Assembly: GCA_013297655.1 (NCBI GenBank)
Contig: JAAFHV010000059.1
Coordinates: forward strand, 1 to 39,643
Direction: 5' to 3'
Origin: Myxococcales bacterium
GTDB taxonomy: Bacteria; Myxococcota_A; Polyangia; Polyangiales; Polyangiaceae
DNA: 39,643 nt
Below, one piece after another: positions 24,388 to 33,104 of this stretch (its first letter is position 1; the number at the start of each line of letters is the position of its first letter). Made by a program: the position numbers and the translations under genes. The notes below the pieces were generated by a model. The model was not told the DNA's origin and did no database searches. It worked only from the letters and a program-made list of their open reading frames with translations.

Positions 24388-25289
24388 GTGCTGCTCCGCG
24401 GCGAGAAGTGGGGAGCGAGGAGGGACGGATGGCTCGCGGGGTCGTGGTCGTCGAACGGGAGCTCGGGAAGCTCGAGCAGCGGCGCGCCGTGACCGACGAG
24501 CCTCGCGCGGGCCTCGTTCGCGCGGACGATGCGCCCGGTGTGCCGTGAGCCGAGCAGCGACGGGGCGCTCTCGAAGTGGGCCGCGACGGCGTCGAGCTCC
24601 GCCGCGGTGAACGGGTTCGTCGGCACACGATTGAGCACGATCCCGCGCGCGGCGATGCCGTGCTTCACGATCCCGTCGAGCAGCTCGAGCGACTCGCTGA
24701 CGGGGAGCGCCTCGGGCAGGGTGACCACGATCGCGCCGGTTTTTTCCGGGTCGTGAAGCGTAACGAGCCCCTCCTTCACCGCGTCGACGATCGGCCCTCC
24801 GGGCAAGATCTCGAGGAGCGCGCCCGGGATCTGCGCGAGCGCGAGGGCGTGCCCGGTCGCCGGGAGGTCGATGACGAGGGTGTCGTAGGCGTACGCCTGC
24901 CCTTTGCCGCGAAGGCGCATCAGCTCAAGCATGCGGTAGAGGGTGCCCATCTCCGGGAACGCGGGGGCGGTCGAGAGAAACCGTCGAATCGCCTCCGAGC
25001 TCATCGCCGCGTCGGCGAGCATGCGCAGCGGGAGCACGTCGCCGAGGAACGCTCGATGACCCGAGGCCGAGTCGAGCAGCACCATGTCGAGCCCCTCGGC
25101 GACCGGGACCGGCGAAAGCCCCGCGTTGGACACTCCGAGGGCGAGGCCGAGCGGCGAAACGGAGTCACCGACAGCGGCGACCTCTCCCGCGAGGACACGC
25201 TTTCCGGACGCCGAGATGGCGCGCGCGATCGCCGCCGTCACGGTGGTCTTTCCGACCCCGCCCTTGCCGGTGACGAGGATCGCGCGCAT
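24384..25289 (-). CDS. Get3/ArsA-like ATPase, first of pair
   Basis: A 301-residue ATPase of the ArsA/Get3 family. The Walker A is GKGGVGKTT at residues 8-16 and includes the signature Lys9. A switch-I element follows (LAGEVAAVGDSVSPLGLALG, about 34-53), with no Asp-Pro-Ala as in the partner. Switch-II is DLPATGHALAL (about 142-152), the usual family form. The ATG at 25289 gives the typical start MRAILVTGKGG; the frame is open to 25343 without added features, and GAGGG lies about 12 bases upstream. It is divergent from the membrane protein/GMC operon and overlaps the following ATPase gene by four bases, so the two are one operon with fixed stoichiometry. Confidence 0.9.
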   Translation of the reverse strand: MRAILVTGKGGVGKTTVTAAIARAISASGKRVLAGEVAAVGDSVSPLGLALGVSNAGLSPVPVAEGLDMVLLDSASGHRAFLGDVLPLRMLADAAMSSEAIRRFLSTAPAFPEMGTLYRMLELMRLRGKGQAYAYDTLVIDLPATGHALALAQIPGALLEILPGGPIVDAVKEGLVTLHDPEKTGAIVVTLPEALPVSESLELLDGIVKHGIAARGIVLNRVPTNPFTAAELDAVAAHFESAPSLLGSRHTGRIVRANEARARLVGHGAPLLELPELPFDDHDPASHPSLLAPHFSPRSST

Positions 25290-25516
25290 CGAAGCGAGGC
25301 CCTCGGCGAAGCCCTCTCTACGATCGCGATCGACGCTAAGCACGCTTCGAGACTATCCGATGTCGCACCGCGAAGCCCGTTCTCACGCTCCCCTGATCTT
25401 CATCGTGACAGCGCGTCGTTTCGCCGGGGACGCCGGGCGCCCGAAGCGTCGAAGGGCGTCACCAACGGGGCGCGCACGTAGGCTGCAGCGATCGGATCGA
25501 GCCGAGGGGTGCTAAC

Positions 25517-26008
25517 GTGCCGCGCTTCATGCACCTGCGGAAACGGCCGGTCCTCGTCGGCCCCTTCGACGTCAAAACACGCGACCCGTTGCCCGTCGGA
25601 GATGGCACGGTTCGCCGAGCGCGCGCCGTCGCGGAAGCCCTCTTTTCCTCCGAGACGGAGGCCCCGTCGCCCGCGCGCCTCGACTGGCTCGTGAAAGAGC
25701 TGCGCGGGTTCGTCGGTCACTCCGGGGAAGACGCGCGACGCATCCTCGCGCTCAGCCTGTTCGCCGTCACGGTGCTCGGGCCCCTCCTCGCTTTCAAGAT
25801 CGGCTTCGTGTCGAAATCGCTCTCCGAGCGCCGCGACATCCTCGACAAGGTCGAGCACGGCCCCCTCTCCACCGCGCTCCTCGCCGTAAAAGCTGTACTC
25901 TGCATTCTTTATTTCGAGCACCCCGACGCCGCGAAGGAGATCGGCGCGCCGTTCGAGTGCCTCGTCGCGGGCGCGCCGAGCCACGCTCACACGGAGGCGA
26001 GCCGATGA
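25517..26008 (+). CDS. Membrane protein paired with the GMC oxidoreductase
   Basis: A 163-residue protein with an N-terminal cytoplasmic part (about 1-70, PFDVKTRDPLPVGDG) and two hydrophobic stretches (about 76-93, LALSLFAVTVLGPLLAF, and 115-132, ALLAVKAVLCILYF). A short tail follows. The GTG start at 25517 has GAGGGGTG eight bases upstream. Its stop overlaps the GMC gene start (ATGA), so they are co-translated. Small membrane partners of GMC-type dehydrogenases are known in other systems, where they anchor the enzyme or pass electrons; here I see no Tat motif or haem-binding motif, so the role is inferred from the pairing only. Confidence 0.72.
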   Translation: MPRFMHLRKRPVLVGPFDVKTRDPLPVGDGTVRRARAVAEALFSSETEAPSPARLDWLVKELRGFVGHSGEDARRILALSLFAVTVLGPLLAFKIGFVSKSLSERRDILDKVEHGPLSTALLAVKAVLCILYFEHPDAAKEIGAPFECLVAGAPSHAHTEASR

Positions 26009-27534
26009 CCCCGGTAGAGAGCTGCCGCACGAAAGAAGGTCGCCTCGAGATCGAGGCCGACGTGGTCGTGGTCGGTTCCGGAGCGGGCGGCGCGGTGATC
26101 GCGTGCGAGCTCGCCGAGGCGGGGCACAAAGTGGTCGTCCTCGAAGAGGGTCCGTTCGTGCCCGCGCTCGAGCATGGGCAAATGCGCCCGAGCGAGTCGC
26201 TCCGTCACGTGTGGCGCGGCGGGGCGTTCACCGTCGCGTTCGGCCTCGGCGACACGCCCCACATCAACGTGACGATGGGTCGCGTCGTCGGCGGCTCGTC
26301 CACCGTCACCGGCGGCGTGTGCTTCCGCGTGCCCGGGCAGGTGCTCTCCACCTGGCAGCGCGAGCGCGGCATGACCCACCTCACCGAGAGCGCGCTCGAG
26401 CCCTATTACGCGTCAGTCGAAGAGGCGGTGCACGTCGAGACGGTGCCGGTGAACATGCGCTCCAAGTCGACGGAGCACTTCGTCCGCGGCGCGGAGGCTC
26501 GCGGCCTCGTCATGAAGCCCATCGCGCGCAACACCGACGGCTGCAACGGCTGCGGGCGCTGCAACTTCGGCTGCCCCCACGTCGCCAAGATGAGCGTCGA
26601 CGTGACCTACTTGCCACGCGCCGCCGCGAAGGGCGCGCGCATCTTCGCCGACTGCCTCGTCGAGCGCGTCATCATGAAAGGCGATCGCGCGGTGGGCGTG
26701 GAGGGCCGAATGGCGAATGGCAAATACGGGAAACCGAAGGACGCCTTCGTGGTCCGCGCCAAACGTGTCGTGCTCTCCGCCGGCGCCGCCTACACGCCCC
26801 TACTCCTCCGTCGCTCGGGGATTACGGGGGTCTCCAATCAGACTGGTAAGAACGTCACCGTGCACCCGGGCTTCCGCATGATCGCGCGGTTCTCGGACGA
26901 GGTGCGTGGGTGGGCGGGCGCGATGCAATCGGCTTATACCGATTCGCTCGAGCACGAGGGCATCACTCTGATGGGGCTCTTCGTGCCTCCCGCCGTGCTC
27001 GCGGCGACGATGCCGGGTCAGGGGCCGGAGCTCTTGCGACGCGCGGGTACGGTGAAGAACCTCGCCATCTTCGGCGGCATCATCCACGACGAGGGTGGCG
27101 GGCGCGTGTGGCCCGGCTTCGGGCGCGAGCCCATCCTCACGTATCGCATGGCGAAGCACGATCGCGCCCTCATCCCGCGTGTCATCCGTGAGATGGGGGA
27201 GGCCTTCTTCGCGGCGGGGGCGAAGGAGGTCTTCACGCCCATCCTCGGCGCGCCGGGCATGGACGCCGACGCGTTCCGCGCGTTCCCCTTCGAGGACGTG
27301 AAGTCGCGCGACATCGAGTGCTCGTCGCAACACCCGCTTGGGAGCTGCAGAATGGGAATGACCCCGGAGCACTCCGTCGTCGACACGGTCGGCAAGGTTT
27401 GGGACACACGCGAGCTCTACGTCGCGGACGGCAGCATGGTCCCCACCAGCCTCGGGGTGAACCCGCAGCTCGCGATCATGACCTTGGCGACGCGCGTCGC
27501 GTGGCACCTGAGAGAGACTCCGTACCTCTCGTAA
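26005..27534 (+). CDS. GMC-family FAD oxidoreductase with four-Cys motif
   Basis: A 509-residue FAD-dependent oxidoreductase of the glucose-methanol-choline family. The dinucleotide-binding loop is VVVGSGAGGAVIACELAEAG (about 21-40). The GMC signature GRVVGGSSTVTGG follows near 92-104. Residues 180-190 carry CNGCGRCNFGC, with Cys at 180, 183, 186 and 190 and Pro next, as in an iron-sulfur cluster site; this occurs in a subset of GMC enzymes related to long-chain alcohol oxidases. The C-terminal catalytic part has HPLGSCRMG and VNPQLAIMTLATRVA. No signal peptide. The ATG overlaps the stop of the small membrane protein gene (ATGA). It probably oxidises an alcohol; the substrate and whether the Cys bind a metal are unknown. 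Confidence 0.9.
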   Translation: MTPVESCRTKEGRLEIEADVVVVGSGAGGAVIACELAEAGHKVVVLEEGPFVPALEHGQMRPSESLRHVWRGGAFTVAFGLGDTPHINVTMGRVVGGSSTVTGGVCFRVPGQVLSTWQRERGMTHLTESALEPYYASVEEAVHVETVPVNMRSKSTEHFVRGAEARGLVMKPIARNTDGCNGCGRCNFGCPHVAKMSVDVTYLPRAAAKGARIFADCLVERVIMKGDRAVGVEGRMANGKYGKPKDAFVVRAKRVVLSAGAAYTPLLLRRSGITGVSNQTGKNVTVHPGFRMIARFSDEVRGWAGAMQSAYTDSLEHEGITLMGLFVPPAVLAATMPGQGPELLRRAGTVKNLAIFGGIIHDEGGGRVWPGFGREPILTYRMAKHDRALIPRVIREMGEAFFAAGAKEVFTPILGAPGMDADAFRAFPFEDVKSRDIECSSQHPLGSCRMGMTPEHSVVDTVGKVWDTRELYVADGSMVPTSLGVNPQLAIMTLATRVAWHLRETPYLS

Positions 27535-27599
27535 CAAGCGCCTCGCGCAGCCACGAAGAGCCTATTTTTGTCCTCGATCAGCGCGATCGTGGGTCGCCT

Positions 27600-28187
27600 T
27601 CACGGGGGAGGCGGAAGCTCGGCGATCACGGTCACCAAATTTCGCAGCACGGCGGCGGTCGCGCCCCACACGAGCTCGCCCTCGACCTCCCAGCCTACCT
27701 TCGGGAACACGCCGCGCGCGCGCGACGCGAACGTGCGGAGCGGGGCAGCGAACACGCGCGCCACTTCGTCCGGGTTCGGCACCGGCTCGAACGGGCCGCG
27801 GAGCCACGCGACGTAGGGCGTGATCACGAAGCCCGTGAACGTGACCACGTCGTCGAGGACACCGAGCACGTCGGCGTGATGCTCCCGGACGCCGAGCTCC
27901 TCCTCGGCCTCGCGGAGCGCGGTGAAGAGCAACGTCGCGTCGGTGGAGTCGCGTTTTCCGCCGGGAAACGAGACCTGCCCGCTGTGTCGACGCATCGTAT
28001 CGGGCCGCTTCATGAGCCAGACGAAGGTGTCCCCGTCGCGCTCGAAGAGGCACGTGAGCGTCGCGCTCGAGAGCCCGGAGGCTTCGCCCGCCGCGACCAC
28101 CGACCGCGTGCGTCGCGAGAGCGCGTGGCGGAGCGCATCGCGGAGCGTCGCTTCTGTCAGCGTGGCGGCGCGCACCACCTCGCTCAT
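27600..28187 (-). CDS. CoA-type Nudix hydrolase
   Basis: A 195-residue Nudix hydrolase of the coenzyme A pyrophosphatase (NudL/YeaB) type. The Nudix box is spread as SFPGGKRDSTDATLLFTALREAEEELGV (in two blocks, about 86-111), where Arg-Glu-x-x-Glu-Glu binds the metal, and the preceding SFPGGK and RPDTMRRHSGQ pattern is the extended CoA signature. It would cleave CoA or CoA esters to phosphopantetheine-type products in the cytoplasm. The ATG overlaps the stop of the MBL-fold gene (ATGA), so the two form a translation-coupled pair. The open frame to 28409 lies within the MBL gene and was discarded. It ends convergent to the GMC gene. Confidence 0.9.
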   Translation of the reverse strand: MSEVVRAATLTEATLRDALRHALSRRTRSVVAAGEASGLSSATLTCLFERDGDTFVWLMKRPDTMRRHSGQVSFPGGKRDSTDATLLFTALREAEEELGVREHHADVLGVLDDVVTFTGFVITPYVAWLRGPFEPVPNPDEVARVFAAPLRTFASRARGVFPKVGWEVEGELVWGATAAVLRNLVTVIAELPPPP

Positions 28188-28822
28188 CGGAAGAACGGAT
28201 TCTTGGTGCGCTCTTCGAGCACCGTCGTGGACGGTCCGTGGCCGGTGACGACCCGCGTCTCGCCGTCGAGCGAGAGCAGCTTTCCTCGGATCGATTTCAT
28301 GATCAGATCGGAGTCGCCGCCCCAAAGATCGGTGCGCCCGATCCCACGGCGAAAGAGCGTATCGCCCGAAAAAACGAGCTTTTCGTCGCCCTTGGTGAGG
28401 CAAAAACAAACGCTCCCCGGGGTGTGGCCGGGGGTGTGGAGCACGCCGAGCTCGAGGGCGCCCGCAGTGACCGTGCCGCCGTCGACGAGGGAGCCGTCCA
28501 TGTGCGTGCTCTCCGGATCGCTCATCCCGAACATGGCCGCTTGAACGGGGAGCAGATCGTAGAGAAACCTATCTTCCTCGTGGATGAGCGCCTTCGCTTC
28601 GTACGCCCTCACGAGCCCGGGGGTCGCTCCGACGTGATCGAAATGCGTGTGGGTGTGGACGAGCGCGGTAGGCACGACACCGAGCGCATCGAGGCGCGCG
28701 CGGATCTTCTCGAGGTCGCCGCCGGGATCGACCACGATCGCCTTCTTGGACTCGAGGTCGGCGACGATGGAGCAGTTGCAGCCGAGGGGCGCGACGGGGA
28801 AGGTCTCGACGTGAAGAGCCAT
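28184..28822 (-). CDS. MBL-fold metallo-hydrolase, glyoxalase II-like
   Basis: A 212-residue cytoplasmic metallo-beta-lactamase-fold enzyme. The metal site THTHFDH is at residues 57-63; further ligands are in LHTPGHTPGS (about 128-137), the bridging Asp in FSGDTLF (about 150-156) and the last His in VTGHGPST (about 193-200). The short length and RRGIGRTDLWGG segment fit the YcbL/glyoxalase II-like subfamily acting on thioesters. The ATG at 28822 is unambiguous. It overlaps the Nudix gene by four bases downstream. The two hydrolases could both act on acyl-CoA or glutathione thioester by-products, which is inference. Confidence 0.9.
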   Translation of the reverse strand: MALHVETFPVAPLGCNCSIVADLESKKAIVVDPGGDLEKIRARLDALGVVPTALVHTHTHFDHVGATPGLVRAYEAKALIHEEDRFLYDLLPVQAAMFGMSDPESTHMDGSLVDGGTVTAGALELGVLHTPGHTPGSVCFCLTKGDEKLVFSGDTLFRRGIGRTDLWGGDSDLIMKSIRGKLLSLDGETRVVTGHGPSTTVLEERTKNPFFR

Positions 28823-28943
28823 CGCGCTTCCTTACCGCGAAATCGAGCGCAACGAGCACTTTCGGATCGACGCGACCACGCGTGAATTGCGCGGCGCTGT
28901 CACGGTGGCCACGCGGACTGAGGCGTGACTCGTTCGGCGCGCG

Positions 28944-31793
28944 TCAGGGCTTGCCGGCGTCCGGCTTGGCCTTCCCCGCGTCCGCCTTCGAGGCCCCGGC
29001 GTCTCCCTCGGTCACCGCCATTGACGCGCCATCGGCGAGGGTGAGCACGATCGGGGCGCCATCGAGCGCGGGGAGCTTCACGACGCCCTTTTCGATCGAT
29101 CCGAGGCTGCACGTGAGCACCGCCGCACCGCCGAGGCTCGTCGGACGATCGCCGCGCCCACGAGGGAGATCGACGGTCCACGCCTCTTCGCCCTTCGCGA
29201 GCGACCACGCCGTCGCGACCCTGTCGTGCGCGAACACCACGTAGCCCTCCCCGCAGGCCATCGCGAGCGGGACCATGCCCTCGAGCGTGCGCGGCGGCGC
29301 GATGCGCTCACGTTTATACCTGTAAGGTGCAAGTGTTTTGCGATCCCCGTCCACGTCGAGCCCGAAGTGCGCTCCGTAGAAGGTCTTGCCGCCGGTCTGG
29401 AGGGTGGACGAGGTGCCGAACACGAGGGCGACCTTGGCCGTGCTCGTCGTCTTCGGGCAGGCGCAGCCCGTCACCGGCTCGAACTGCGGCTGGTACGCGG
29501 GAGGCTCGGGCTTCGGATCGAGCGGGCCCTCGGGAATGCTTCGCACGTAGGTGCCCTTCACGAGGTCGAGCACGAGCGTGCGCGAGCGCAGTTTCTTCGA
29601 GAGAAACCCGTAGATCGTGGTCGCGGTCTCCACCACGTGGACGTACGCGCGCTCGCCCGAGAGCGTGTACGAGAGCACCCTCGCGTCCTTCGGGAGCGCG
29701 CGCTGCCACTTGCTCTTTCCGTCTTCGCCCACGCGCACGAAGCCGGCCTCGCCGCGGAGCACGAGCAGCACGTCTTTGCCCACGAAGGCGACGTGCTCCA
29801 CCGTCTCGGAAGGCAGACCGAGCGCGGTGAGCGGGCGCGAGAGCAGCTCCTTTCCGCTCGTTTGCTCCACGACGACGAGGCGAATTTCGGTGTTGTCGGC
29901 GCCGCCGGCCTCGCCGCCACCTTGTGTGAAGCTGATGCTCGGCCCGGTGGGCTCGGGTACTTTTTTCTTGGCCGGCGTGAGCACGAACGCGAGCCTGCCT
30001 CCCGCGACAACGGCGGCGTTTCCTGCGTAGGGCCCGGCCGTCACGGTCGCGGGGACCGAGAAGCGCGCCTCGAGCCGGCTCTGACTCGACGCCTTCGGGT
30101 CGGACGCTTCGGCCACACGAGGCGACGCGCTCCCGGGTGGGCATGCGACGCCGGGTACGTCGGCCGCGCGGACGAGGCTCACCGGGTCGAGCGTGATCGC
30201 ACCATTGCCGGCGCGACGCGCGAGCACGAGCTTCCCGTCGCGTTCGCAGACAGCGCCGGTCGTGGGCTCGAAGGAGACGCTCTTGACGTTCTTCCCGGTC
30301 GCGAGCTCCAGCGTATCGACGCGCGTGTCGTTCGGGTTCACGTGGACCACCAAGAGCCGACCCGCGATCGCGGCGAGCGCGGTTCGAGGCATTTTTCCCT
30401 CCAGCGACGGGTTCGACGCGAACGACTCGCCGAGACCATCGAGCGAGTAGATGGGCTTCCCGGTCGCGCCGTCGATTGCCTGAACGTGAGGCGTGAAACG
30501 GCCATCGGTCGCGCCGAACGTGTCGACCGTATCGGGGTCGTGGCTCTTCGGACCGGTGTCGATGCCGACCACCTGGACGACGTCCTCGACGCCGTCCCCG
30601 TTCACGTCGACGGCGAGCGGCTTCGCGTAGATGTCCGGAGGCGCCGCGGTCGTGATCTTCACGACGGAGGCCTTCGGGGAGCCCGAGAGCGCCAACGCGG
30701 CCGCCGTGACCACGAGCCCGAGGCCAGCGGTGATGCCCATCGCGAGGAACATGCGGGTTCGCGCCTTCGCGGCGAGGGCCTCCGGATCGGCGAAAGGCAC
30801 CTTCTTCGACTCGGACGGACCGGCGCGCGGGGCCGCCACGGCGCGCGGAGGGGCGGACGCGGGCTTCGATTCATCCTGCGTTTTCCATGGGATTTGCTCC
30901 CCCTTCGCGCGCCCTTTAGGGGCCGGCGCGGGCTCGCGCTCACGGTCCACGGTGAGGGCGCGCGCGCGGTTCGCGACCGTCTTCGCCGACGCGATGCGGT
31001 CGTCGACGCTGCGCTCGAGCATCTCGGCGAGGAGATCGTTCTCGTCGTCCGCGAGCGTGAGGTGTGTTTCCCAGTCGAGCCCGTGATCTTCGTCCATGAG
31101 CGCGTCGGGCTCGTGGCGCGTGAGGAGCGCGACGGCGAGCGCGCCGAGGCCGTAGATGTCCGAGGCAGGCGAAGCGCGACCGGCGAGCTGCTCCGGCGCC
31201 ATGTACCCGAACGTGCCCGCGACGGTGCTCCCGCCGGAGCTCTTCATCGCCTCACGAACCGAGCCGAAATCGATCAGACAGAGCGAGCCGTCGGTGCGAC
31301 GCATCACGTTCGCGGGCTTCACGTCGCGGTGGATGACGGGCGGCGACAGTGCGTGCAAATACGCGAGAACATCGGCGATTTCGGCGACGATCGCCCACAC
31401 CTCGCCCGTGGTGTAGCGCTTCTCGCGGGCCTCTTCGGCGAGCGTCTCGCCGCTCACGAGCTCTTGCACGAGATAGAGCGCGGTCGCCTTCCCGATGCCG
31501 AACGCGAAGTCGTCCTCATACTTCGGGATCGCACGGTGGGAGAGCTGCGCGAGCACCTTCGCCTCACGCTCGAAGAGCTCGAGCGCCTTCACGCTGTCCA
31601 TCGTGCCGATCGGCATCTCCTTGACGGCTACGACGTGACCGTCGCTCGTGCGCTCGGCGCGGTAGGTGACGCCGTTGGCTCCGCGCCCGAGCACCGCGTG
31701 CAGCACGTACGCGCCGCGGAGCTCGGCCGGGCCCTTGCATTCGGGGCACGTGGTGACACGCGCGATGGACTTTCCGCAGGTGGCGCAGAGCAT
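28944..31793 (-). CDS. Membrane Ser/Thr protein kinase with zinc-ribbon start and propeller-like sensor
   Basis: A 949-residue Hanks-type kinase. Residues 3-19 form a CxxC...CxxC zinc ribbon, unusual at this end. The kinase domain (about 27-290) has the Gly loop LGRGANG, Lys58, catalytic HRDVKPAN (155-162), DFG (175-177) and APE (199-201), so it should be active. A Pro/Ala/Lys-rich juxtamembrane stretch (about 285-340) leads to one membrane helix (349-371). The outside part of nearly 580 residues begins with DVNGDGVEDVVQ (a calcium-binding FG-GAP-like site) and then repeats of the type LDGLGESFASNPS/IDGATGKPIYS like a PQQ-type beta-propeller. It is probably a sensor kinase. The ATG at 31793 and the divergent histidine-kinase gene bound it. 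Confidence 0.92.
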   Translation of the reverse strand: MLCATCGKSIARVTTCPECKGPAELRGAYVLHAVLGRGANGVTYRAERTSDGHVVAVKEMPIGTMDSVKALELFEREAKVLAQLSHRAIPKYEDDFAFGIGKATALYLVQELVSGETLAEEAREKRYTTGEVWAIVAEIADVLAYLHALSPPVIHRDVKPANVMRRTDGSLCLIDFGSVREAMKSSGGSTVAGTFGYMAPEQLAGRASPASDIYGLGALAVALLTRHEPDALMDEDHGLDWETHLTLADDENDLLAEMLERSVDDRIASAKTVANRARALTVDREREPAPAPKGRAKGEQIPWKTQDESKPASAPPRAVAAPRAGPSESKKVPFADPEALAAKARTRMFLAMGITAGLGLVVTAAALALSGSPKASVVKITTAAPPDIYAKPLAVDVNGDGVEDVVQVVGIDTGPKSHDPDTVDTFGATDGRFTPHVQAIDGATGKPIYSLDGLGESFASNPSLEGKMPRTALAAIAGRLLVVHVNPNDTRVDTLELATGKNVKSVSFEPTTGAVCERDGKLVLARRAGNGAITLDPVSLVRAADVPGVACPPGSASPRVAEASDPKASSQSRLEARFSVPATVTAGPYAGNAAVVAGGRLAFVLTPAKKKVPEPTGPSISFTQGGGEAGGADNTEIRLVVVEQTSGKELLSRPLTALGLPSETVEHVAFVGKDVLLVLRGEAGFVRVGEDGKSKWQRALPKDARVLSYTLSGERAYVHVVETATTIYGFLSKKLRSRTLVLDLVKGTYVRSIPEGPLDPKPEPPAYQPQFEPVTGCACPKTTSTAKVALVFGTSSTLQTGGKTFYGAHFGLDVDGDRKTLAPYRYKRERIAPPRTLEGMVPLAMACGEGYVVFAHDRVATAWSLAKGEEAWTVDLPRGRGDRPTSLGGAAVLTCSLGSIEKGVVKLPALDGAPIVLTLADGASMAVTEGDAGASKADAGKAKPDAGKP

Positions 31794-32031
31794 GCGTCGC
31801 GATCGTACACGGTGCCTCGCGCGCGCACGGAGGACGTTGCGCGGCCATAGCGTGCACGTCGATCGACGCGAATTTCCGGTCGACGCGGGTCCGACGGTGG
31901 ATCCAGCCCGCCACGGAGCGGTCGCGAGAGCTAAGCAACGCCTCCGATCGCGCCCCGTCCGTACGAGCCGTCGGGCTCGGTTCGCTGGCTCGACGCCTCG
32001 TGGCCTCGTTCGCGTGGTAGATTGCAGGCCG

Positions 32032-33099
32032 ATGCCCGCTGAGCAAAAGGAAGTGCCGGAGCGTCAGCAGACCGACGAGAGTCTGCGCGCGGAGCGCGAG
32101 AAGACCGACGAAGCGCTCGACGAAATCGTCGCCGCGATCGACGAGTACGCCGACGCCGTGGTCGAAAAGGCGCGCGGCCAGGCTGCAGAGCTGCTCGCGG
32201 CGGCCCGAAAAAAATCGGCCTCCCGCGCGTCACGCGTCTCCGTGTCGCTCACCCCGGCGGAGATCGCGCAAGCCGAGTCCGACCTCCGCGCCGCCGCCGA
32301 CATCGCCGACGACGGTCTCCGCGCCGAGCGCGCCGAGCAACTCGAGATCCTCGAGCGTGAGCGCCAAGTGACGGACAGCGATCTCGAACGCGAGCGCGAG
32401 CGCGCCGACGCCGAGGTCGCCACCCGCGACGAGTTCCTCGGGATCGTGAGCCACGACCTACGCAACATGCTCCACGCGGTGCTCGGTTTCACCGATCTCA
32501 TCCTCGAGGATCCGTCGCCCGATCCCGCGAAGGCGCGCGCCCATGCCCGGCGTATCCAGCGATCTGGCGCGCGCATGAACCGCCTCATCGGCGATCTCGT
32601 CGACGTCGCGAGCATCGACGCGGGCGCGCTCCGTGTGTGCCTCGAGCGCGCCGATCCGACGCCCGTCGTGCTCGAAGCGGTCGAGCTGTTCCACGCGCAA
32701 GCAGAGGCAAAGCGCGTCGCGCTCCGCGTGACCATCCCGTCACCGCTGCCCACGATCTCCTTCGATCCGGCGCGAATCCACCAAGTGCTCGTCAACCTCC
32801 TCAGCAACGCCATCAAGTTCACCGCCTCGGGCGGGCGCATCGAGGTGGGTGCCGAATACGCGGGCGACGAGGTGACGATCGTCGTCAAGGACACCGGCGT
32901 CGGCATCCCCTCCGACCGCTTGGAAGACGTCTTCGAGCGCTATCGTCAGGTCGACGCCGACGATCGTCGCGGAGTAGGGCTCGGGCTCTACATCTCGAAG
33001 TGCATCGTGCAGGGCCACCGCGGTCGGATCTGGGCCGAGAGTCGCCAAGGCGAGGGCAGTACCTTCACCTTCACCATCCCGGTCACGCCGCAGGAATAG
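32032..33099 (+). CDS. Soluble histidine kinase with coiled-coil N-terminus
   Basis: A 355-residue sensor histidine kinase without membrane span. Residues 1-130 are largely Glu/Arg/Ala-rich heptad-like helix (coiled coil). The dimerisation/phosphoacceptor region has FLGIVSHDLRNMLHAV with His141. The ATP-binding domain contains the N box QVLVNLLSNAIKFT (about 244-257), G1 DTGVGIP (about 285-291) and G2 GVGLGLYISKCI (about 311-322). No response regulator is nearby, so it is an orphan. The ATG at 32032 was chosen over the open frame from 31666, which would cover the kinase gene's upstream region. Regulation could be by partner proteins through the coiled coil. It ends five bases before the convergent hydrolase gene. 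Confidence 0.9.
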   Translation: MPAEQKEVPERQQTDESLRAEREKTDEALDEIVAAIDEYADAVVEKARGQAAELLAAARKKSASRASRVSVSLTPAEIAQAESDLRAAADIADDGLRAERAEQLEILERERQVTDSDLERERERADAEVATRDEFLGIVSHDLRNMLHAVLGFTDLILEDPSPDPAKARAHARRIQRSGARMNRLIGDLVDVASIDAGALRVCLERADPTPVVLEAVELFHAQAEAKRVALRVTIPSPLPTISFDPARIHQVLVNLLSNAIKFTASGGRIEVGAEYAGDEVTIVVKDTGVGIPSDRLEDVFERYRQVDADDRRGVGLGLYISKCIVQGHRGRIWAESRQGEGSTFTFTIPVTPQE

Positions 33100-33104
33100 A
33101 GCCT

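Noticed and set aside
29226-31850. 874-codon open frame on the plus strand opposite the Ser/Thr kinase
   Set aside because: High GC leaves the antisense frame open; the minus strand has every kinase motif. This frame is Arg/His/Asp-rich with no domain.
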